From: Oleispira sp963933055
GTDB taxonomy: Bacteria > Pseudomonadota > Gammaproteobacteria > Pseudomonadales > Oceanobacteraceae
Direction of reading: 5' to 3'
NCBI GenBank assembly: GCA_963933055.1
Contig: CAWVSY010000036.1
Span: forward strand, 1 to 37,438
Length of the DNA: 37,438 nucleotides
Part shown: piece by piece, positions 33,587-37,438 of the stretch
How positions within the stretch are numbered: position 1 is the stretch's first letter
How the letters are laid out: every line of letters begins with the position of its first letter
The notes under the pieces: generated by a model
Seen by the model: only the letters and a program-made list of their open reading frames with translations
Told to the model about the DNA's origin: nothing
The model's database searches: none
Made by a program: the position numbers and the translations under genes

Positions 33587-33802
33587 ATGTCCGAGCAAAC
33601 AAAATCCGGTACTGTAAAATGGTTTAACGATGAGAAAGGCTATGGCTTTATTTCTCAAGAAGATGGCGGCGCAGATGTATTTGTACATTTCCGTGCAATC
33701 AACGGCTCTGGTCGTCTTTCTTTGGCTGAAGGCCAAGCGGTTACTTTTGAAGTTGTAGATGGCCAGAAAGGTCCTCAAGCTGAAAACGTAACACCTCTTT
33801 AA
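33587..33802 (+). CDS. Cold-shock protein (CspA family)
   Basis: A 71-aa single-stranded nucleic acid binding protein. It has both RNA-binding motifs: KGYGFIS (RNP1) and VFVHFRAI (RNP2), after the opening TKSGTVKWFNDEKGYGFIS. Csp proteins act as RNA chaperones that melt mRNA structure. The frame is open further upstream to an ATG at 33542, but the ribosome site (GAGGGA) and the family's usual length of 65-72 residues point to ATG 33587. It stands alone with its own terminator and a structured leader. Confidence 0.96.
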   Translation: MSEQTKSGTVKWFNDEKGYGFISQEDGGADVFVHFRAINGSGRLSLAEGQAVTFEVVDGQKGPQAENVTPL

Positions 33803-33870
33803 ATACTATCCTGCGGGATTTTTTAAAGTTGCAGTATAAGTCTACGCTTCTTAGTTGAAGTTAAAGGCTA

Positions 33871-33900
33871 AAAAAAGCCCAGGTTAAACTGGGCTTTTTT
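33871..33900. terminator. Terminator of the cold-shock gene
   Basis: Perfect 12-bp inverted repeat AAAAAAGCCCAG / CTGGGCTTTTTT with a 6-nt loop, T-run on both strands, about 70 bp after the cold-shock stop codon. Confidence 0.92.
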
Positions 33901-34047
33901 ATGTCTGTTTTTTAGGGTTCATAGATGCAGTGATCGTGAATCTAGATCATTGATTTGTACTAATAGGCGCATTTTAAATGCCCCAATGTTCTATTTTTCA
34001 CCATCAAGGGTGTAGAATGCGCTCAACTCTATAAGGAAAGGTCGTGA

Positions 34048-35547
34048 ATGACTACGTTAATACCAGGACAGCAGGCAACTTCTGAGTTGCTGCAAACTAA
34101 AGCTTCTGATGCTGAGGCTCAAGGCAGTGCTCAAGCTGATATTGCAGAGAGTGCAACGGAAGTGGAACAAGAATCGGTTATCACCGACAGCTTTGCTCCA
34201 GATATTTCTGCTCCTGTGATTACTCTGCAAGTTCATCCGTGGCGCTCCTCCTTGTATGAAGAGCTGCATAACCGACCATCACCGATCATTGAGGGTGCTT
34301 GTCATATTACGCACTTAACCGTTATGTTTGGGGAAGCTAAACAAGCCGTTTATGAACATGTGGTTGATTTGTGTAAACGTTTTAGTATGCCTGCTCCTGC
34401 GGCGGATTCCTCTTGCTTATATTTAGATTTTGGTGGTTTTGAATTACGTTGGGAGCGCCATTTAGAGTTTTCTAATTTCACCTTTATTTGCCCGAATATC
34501 GCCCCTTTTTCGGCCGATGCTTTGTCTTTTATTCCGAAAGATTGGTTAGCGACGATTCCTGGTAAGGTCGTAGTGGCTTTGCACATGGCGTTAATTGAAC
34601 ATGAACCCTCAGATGAAGAATTGCATCAGTGGTTTGAGGGTCAGCGCTGGAACGGGGCTAATGTTGCTTATGATCGAGGTGCTGCATGGACGGCATTTAA
34701 ACTTCATAGTGATGGCTTTGGGCGCATGGTGGCTCATGGCAATAAGCTAAACCCTTATCAGAAGGGGCGTTTAGTTCAGCGTTTGATCGAAATTGAAACG
34801 TATCGTTTGATGTCTTTATTAGGCTTATTGGTTGCTCGTGAATTAAACCCTGATATCACACAGATTGAAAAAGACCTTGCGGTGCTGAATCAGCGCATTG
34901 CCGATATTAAAAATGATGATGATGAACGTTTATTATTAAGTGAATTGTCGCAATTGGCCGCAAATATTGAGCAGCATCGATCGGATACGAACTTCCGCTT
35001 TTCTGCGACGAATGCGTATTACGACTTAGTCGGTGATCGCCTTCATCAGTTGCATGAATCTCATATTGATGGGGTACAGTCGTTACAAGAATTCTTAGAC
35101 CGTCGTCTCAGCCCAGGTATAAAAACGTGTCAGTCGGTGCGTGATCGTCTGGAAGATTTGTCTCGTCGAATTCACCGCACAACCAGTCTGTTGAGAACAC
35201 GTGTGGAAGTATCCATTGAGGCACAGAATCAGAATTTATTAACCTCGATGAATCGCCGCAGCCACTTGCAGTTGCGCCTTCAGCAAACGGTTGAAGGATT
35301 GTCTGTAGTCGCCATTGGTTATTACGCATTGTCTTTAATGGGTTATGGTTTTGATGCCCTGAAGGCTTTTGGTGTTCCAATTGAAAAAGATATCGCAACA
35401 GGCATTGCGATGCCGATTGTCTTGATTGCTATCTATCTAGGCATGCATACCATTCGTGCGAAGTTGACCAAGCAAAGTAAAAAAGCGGGTAATGCTAAAA
35501 AGCACGAAAACAATAAAAAATCAGGTAAGCCTAAAAACGATGATTAA
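34048..35547 (+). CDS. DUF3422 family protein with C-terminal membrane anchor
   Basis: A 499-aa protein of the DUF3422 family, which is widespread in proteobacteria and uncharacterised. After a low-complexity N-terminal extension of about 50 residues it shows the family opening HPWRSSLYEELHNRPSPII, then the long domain with YLDFGGFELRWERHLEFSNF and LNPYQKGRLVQRLIEIETYR. A helical part (DITQIEKDLAVLNQRIADIK; SLQEFLDRRLSPGIKTCQS) precedes two hydrophobic helices near the C-terminus (LSVVAIGYYALSLMGYGFDA and IAMPIVLIAIYLGMHTI), and a Lys/Asn-rich tail (KKHENNKKSGKPKNDD). The membrane end suggests an inner-membrane protein facing the cytoplasm. Own ribosome site and terminator; function unknown. 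Confidence 0.9.
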   Translation: MTTLIPGQQATSELLQTKASDAEAQGSAQADIAESATEVEQESVITDSFAPDISAPVITLQVHPWRSSLYEELHNRPSPIIEGACHITHLTVMFGEAKQAVYEHVVDLCKRFSMPAPAADSSCLYLDFGGFELRWERHLEFSNFTFICPNIAPFSADALSFIPKDWLATIPGKVVVALHMALIEHEPSDEELHQWFEGQRWNGANVAYDRGAAWTAFKLHSDGFGRMVAHGNKLNPYQKGRLVQRLIEIETYRLMSLLGLLVARELNPDITQIEKDLAVLNQRIADIKNDDDERLLLSELSQLAANIEQHRSDTNFRFSATNAYYDLVGDRLHQLHESHIDGVQSLQEFLDRRLSPGIKTCQSVRDRLEDLSRRIHRTTSLLRTRVEVSIEAQNQNLLTSMNRRSHLQLRLQQTVEGLSVVAIGYYALSLMGYGFDALKAFGVPIEKDIATGIAMPIVLIAIYLGMHTIRAKLTKQSKKAGNAKKHENNKKSGKPKNDD

Positions 35548-35570
35548 GCGATTTTCAATAGGGCAATAAT

Positions 35571-35640
35571 TTGCCGCTATTGGAAGCATCATGAAGGTGA
35601 GCGGCAAGATAATGACAGTTATACCGTTATCTTGCTTTTC
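35571..35640 (+). terminator. Terminator with competing hairpin after DUF3422 gene
   Basis: Hairpin GCAAGATAA (35604-35612) / TTATCTTGC (35627-35635) followed by TTTT ends the DUF3422 transcript. An alternative pairing, TTGCCGCT (35571-35578) with AGCGGCAA (35600-35607), shares bases with the first arm, so the two cannot form together. Confidence 0.65.
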
Positions 35641-35765
35641 CTATCCTCTGATTTTTTTGTATTAGCCTCCCAGTTTCCTTCTAAGTTATTGAAAAATAAT
35701 CCTTTCTAAATATTGGTCTATATCTTGCTGAGTACTGAACATCTGTATTCAGTTAGGATTCATTC

Positions 35766-36434
35766 ATGGACATTAATAATCAAGCTCAGTCTTATCAAGG
35801 CTTGCTTAATATGCTCAACGGTAAACCCGCTAGTGATCAAGCTGCTACCAGTCAGCAGCGTATTGTTGACTCTTTGCCTTATTCCAATTCGAGCTCTGGT
35901 GAAAGCGTTTCTCTGTCTTATAAAGGCGCTAAGCTGAGTATGATCTCTGCTGAGTATTTCTCGGGTACGGTTAAATCGAGCGATATTCCTGCGCTGACTG
36001 AGCGTTTATTTCAAGATGGTTTTATTAATGAATCTGAATATCGTTCCCTTGGGGGAGTTAAGCCTGATCAGCCGACGTCACAAATTGCTCAATCGGTTAA
36101 TTTTCTCAACGATTTTATCATGGGTGAGGCGGTTGATGGCGATAGTGAAGGGGCAAAAAGTTTGATGCTTGCTGTTGATGTTTTGCAGAGAATGGACGAG
36201 GCCAGTACTGAACAATCGCGCCGCAAAGAATCTGAGGCCTATGAGTTTGTGAGCGGCTATACTGAATTATTAGAAGAAACCCAAGCACCAGCCGATCTAG
36301 TCAGTAGCTTTGAGAAAGTACTAAAGGTATTTGAAGCGTTAGATACCGTGCGCAAAAATGAACTACAAACTGGCGCGTTAGCCAGCTATGCGAGTGTGCA
36401 AGAGACTTATGATGAATATAATAAACCCCGTTAG
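35766..36434 (+). CDS. Unrecognised 222-aa soluble protein
   Basis: I do not recognise this protein. It has no signal peptide or membrane helix. The first 50 residues are polar and rich in Gln and Ser (MDINNQAQSYQGLLNMLNGK), resembling a disordered tail. The rest is mostly helical and acidic, with ALTERLFQDGFINESEYRSL (a helix-loop-helix reminiscent of SHOCT-like or flagellar-type units), and SQIAQSVNFLNDFIMGEAVD. No Cys residue is seen. Next to it, overlapping by 23 bp, lies a gene for an outer-membrane barrel, so translation is coupled and the two may act together. The opening style and the length also fit flagellar or secretion accessory proteins, but there is no support for this. Confidence 0.75.
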   Translation: MDINNQAQSYQGLLNMLNGKPASDQAATSQQRIVDSLPYSNSSSGESVSLSYKGAKLSMISAEYFSGTVKSSDIPALTERLFQDGFINESEYRSLGGVKPDQPTSQIAQSVNFLNDFIMGEAVDGDSEGAKSLMLAVDVLQRMDEASTEQSRRKESEAYEFVSGYTELLEETQAPADLVSSFEKVLKVFEALDTVRKNELQTGALASYASVQETYDEYNKPR

Positions 36435-37299
36435 CCGATCCAATGCTAGCCTAGTTCGATTCAGTCTATTACTCGCTTTGATGGCGGCGCCTGAGGCGAA
36501 TGCCATCGGTGATAAAGAAGCTGGACTGAGTTTTCGAGGTGAGAATTTAATTTCGCTTGATTCTGGCCCAGGAAAGGAATTTGGTAGTAGTGAGGTTGCG
36601 TTAACGTTACCGCTGGAGGATCGAACTCGTGAGGATGAGTCGTTTACTTCTTACTTTCATCTTGATGTAACGAAATTTGATTGGCGGGGCACAACCGCTG
36701 CTCAAAATGACTATGTTTGGCTTTCAATGCCGATTAAATATTCTCAGCAACGTGATCGCTTTAATACGTTTTTAGTAACCCTTGAGCCTGGTTTGATGAC
36801 GGATGGGGCTAACGTTGGTTTGGATACGGTTGGTATTAACGGCTCATTGCTTGGCCGTCGTTTGATGCGTGATGGTGCTTATTGGCAGTACGGTGTGATA
36901 GTTGATCGAGCCTTTGGTGATTATGATTTACGTCCTGTTATTGGGGTGGCTTTTCAAGCTTCAGCCAAAACTTGGGTAGAAATTGGGTTCCCTGAGGTGA
37001 ATGTAAAACACGATTTTAGTCGAGGCCTGAAAAGCTTCTTTGCGATTAAGCCTAGCGGTGGAGTTTGGAAAGAAGAAATCGAAGTAGGTACCGATAAGCA
37101 AGAAAAGATGTTGCGTTACAATAACTGGCAAGTGGGGATTGGGGCGGATTTTCATTGGCGGGAGAAATTGTGGTTAAACGCCGAAGTTGGCCAGCTGATC
37201 AATCGCCGTATTCGTGCTACGGATGCCGCAGGGGCTGAAGTGAAAGGCACACCTGAGCAGGGGCAATACTGGCAAGTGGGGGCAAAGTTAAAGTTTTAG
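36412..37299 (+). CDS. Probable outer-membrane beta-barrel protein
   Basis: A 295-aa protein that I can describe but not name. It has a signal peptide (SLVRFSLLLALMAAPEANA, probable cleavage after ANA) and then short alternating strands rich in aromatic and polar residues, such as SYFHLDVTKFDW, YVWLSMPIKYSQ, YWQYGVIVDRAF and WQVGIGADFHW, ending in YWQVGAKLKF with a terminal Phe, the usual signal for barrel assembly by Bam. This suggests about 12 strands. Starts at 36388, 36409 and 36412 are possible; I chose 36412, because AAGAGA lies about seven bases ahead and it gives a clean signal peptide. It overlaps the upstream 222-aa gene by 23 bp. Substrate unknown. Confidence 0.82.
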   Translation: MNIINPVSRSNASLVRFSLLLALMAAPEANAIGDKEAGLSFRGENLISLDSGPGKEFGSSEVALTLPLEDRTREDESFTSYFHLDVTKFDWRGTTAAQNDYVWLSMPIKYSQQRDRFNTFLVTLEPGLMTDGANVGLDTVGINGSLLGRRLMRDGAYWQYGVIVDRAFGDYDLRPVIGVAFQASAKTWVEIGFPEVNVKHDFSRGLKSFFAIKPSGGVWKEEIEVGTDKQEKMLRYNNWQVGIGADFHWREKLWLNAEVGQLINRRIRATDAAGAEVKGTPEQGQYWQVGAKLKF

Positions 37300-37304
37300 T
37301 CCTT

Positions 37305-37333
37305 AAATCGCTTTTTTTGCGATTTATTTTTCT
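37305..37333 (+). terminator. Terminator of the barrel-protein gene
   Basis: Inverted repeat AAATCGC (37305-37311) / GCGATTT (37319-37325) with a T7 loop, followed by ATTTTT, six bases after the stop codon. Confidence 0.7.
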
Positions 37334-37402
37334 GCTTTCTGGCTTAGTCTGCGCTAAGCCTTTACACTTCAACTTTTCATATTGTTAGTAGAAGTAGTTT
37401 CA

Positions 37403-37438
37403 ATGTTAAATCTAGATGCGCTGTCTCAACTTAAGTCT
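37403..37438 (+). CDS. 5' end of a gene, possibly RNase II/VacB family
   Basis: The last 36 bases read MLNLDALSQLKS from an ATG at 37403, and the window ends there. The opening is like that of exoribonuclease II/VacB family proteins of pseudomonads and relatives, which begin with a short DALxQLK helix. Twelve residues are too few to be sure. Confidence 0.4.
   Translation, partial: MLNLDALSQLKS

Overview
This 37.4 kb window is a stretch of bacterial chromosome from a gammaproteobacterium. The best fit is a marine hydrocarbon degrader of the Oceanospirillales type (Oleispira or Thalassolituus-like); this is inferred from protein style, moderate to low GC, an AlkB alkane hydroxylase and the gene order ffh / thrS-infC-rpmI-rplT-pheS-pheT-ihfA-MerR-tRNA-Pro. 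There is no prophage, transposase, integrase or CRISPR array.

Layout. 1-6.1 kb: a small membrane protein, a MAPEG-family protein, a Tim44-domain protein, a TraB/GumN protein, a small protein that looks like an ADP-ribosyltransferase fold, and metG. 6.2-9.9 kb: a CNNM/CBS transporter-like protein and a CcsA/YpjD-like membrane protein, divergent from ffh. 10.2-14.3 kb: an unrecognised 641-aa membrane protein, then a fatty acid hydroxylase divergent from an AraC-family regulator with direct repeats between them. 14.3-22.4 kb: the translation block thrS-infC-rpmI-rplT, a strong terminator, pheS, a 340-bp gap filled with two palindromic elements, pheT, ihfA, a MerR regulator and tRNA-Pro(GGG). 22.5-25.4 kb: alkB and a cytidylyltransferase / CDP-alcohol phosphatidyltransferase pair. 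26-27.2 kb: a DUF4124 protein and a PepSY-type membrane protein. 27.3-33.4 kb: a JetA-JetB-JetC (MksF-MksE-MksB) SMC-like operon with no JetD nuclease gene beside it. 33.5-37.4 kb: a cold-shock protein, a DUF3422 protein, two overlapping unknown genes (a soluble protein and an outer-membrane barrel) and the first codons of a probable RNase II family gene.

How genes work together. The translation block makes two aminoacyl-tRNA synthetases, IF3, L35 and L20, and carries classical autoregulatory marks: infC begins with AUC, and the thrS leader holds a stem-loop whose 7-nt loop nearly copies the tRNA-Thr(GGU) anticodon loop. The JetABC operon should form a complete SMC-kleisin-KITE complex, but without the plasmid-cleaving subunit it may serve chromosome organisation rather than defence. 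AlkB oxidises alkanes in the inner membrane, and the neighbouring cytidylyltransferase and phosphatidyltransferase look like a two-step route to a phospholipid with an unidentified head group.

Most worth a second look: the thrS leader mimic, the JetD-less Jet operon, the palindromic elements splitting pheS from pheT, the head-group pair, the ART-like protein beside metG, and three intergenic places where short protein-like reading frames are broken by a stop or frameshift. Function calls come from reading motifs by eye; no database search was possible.
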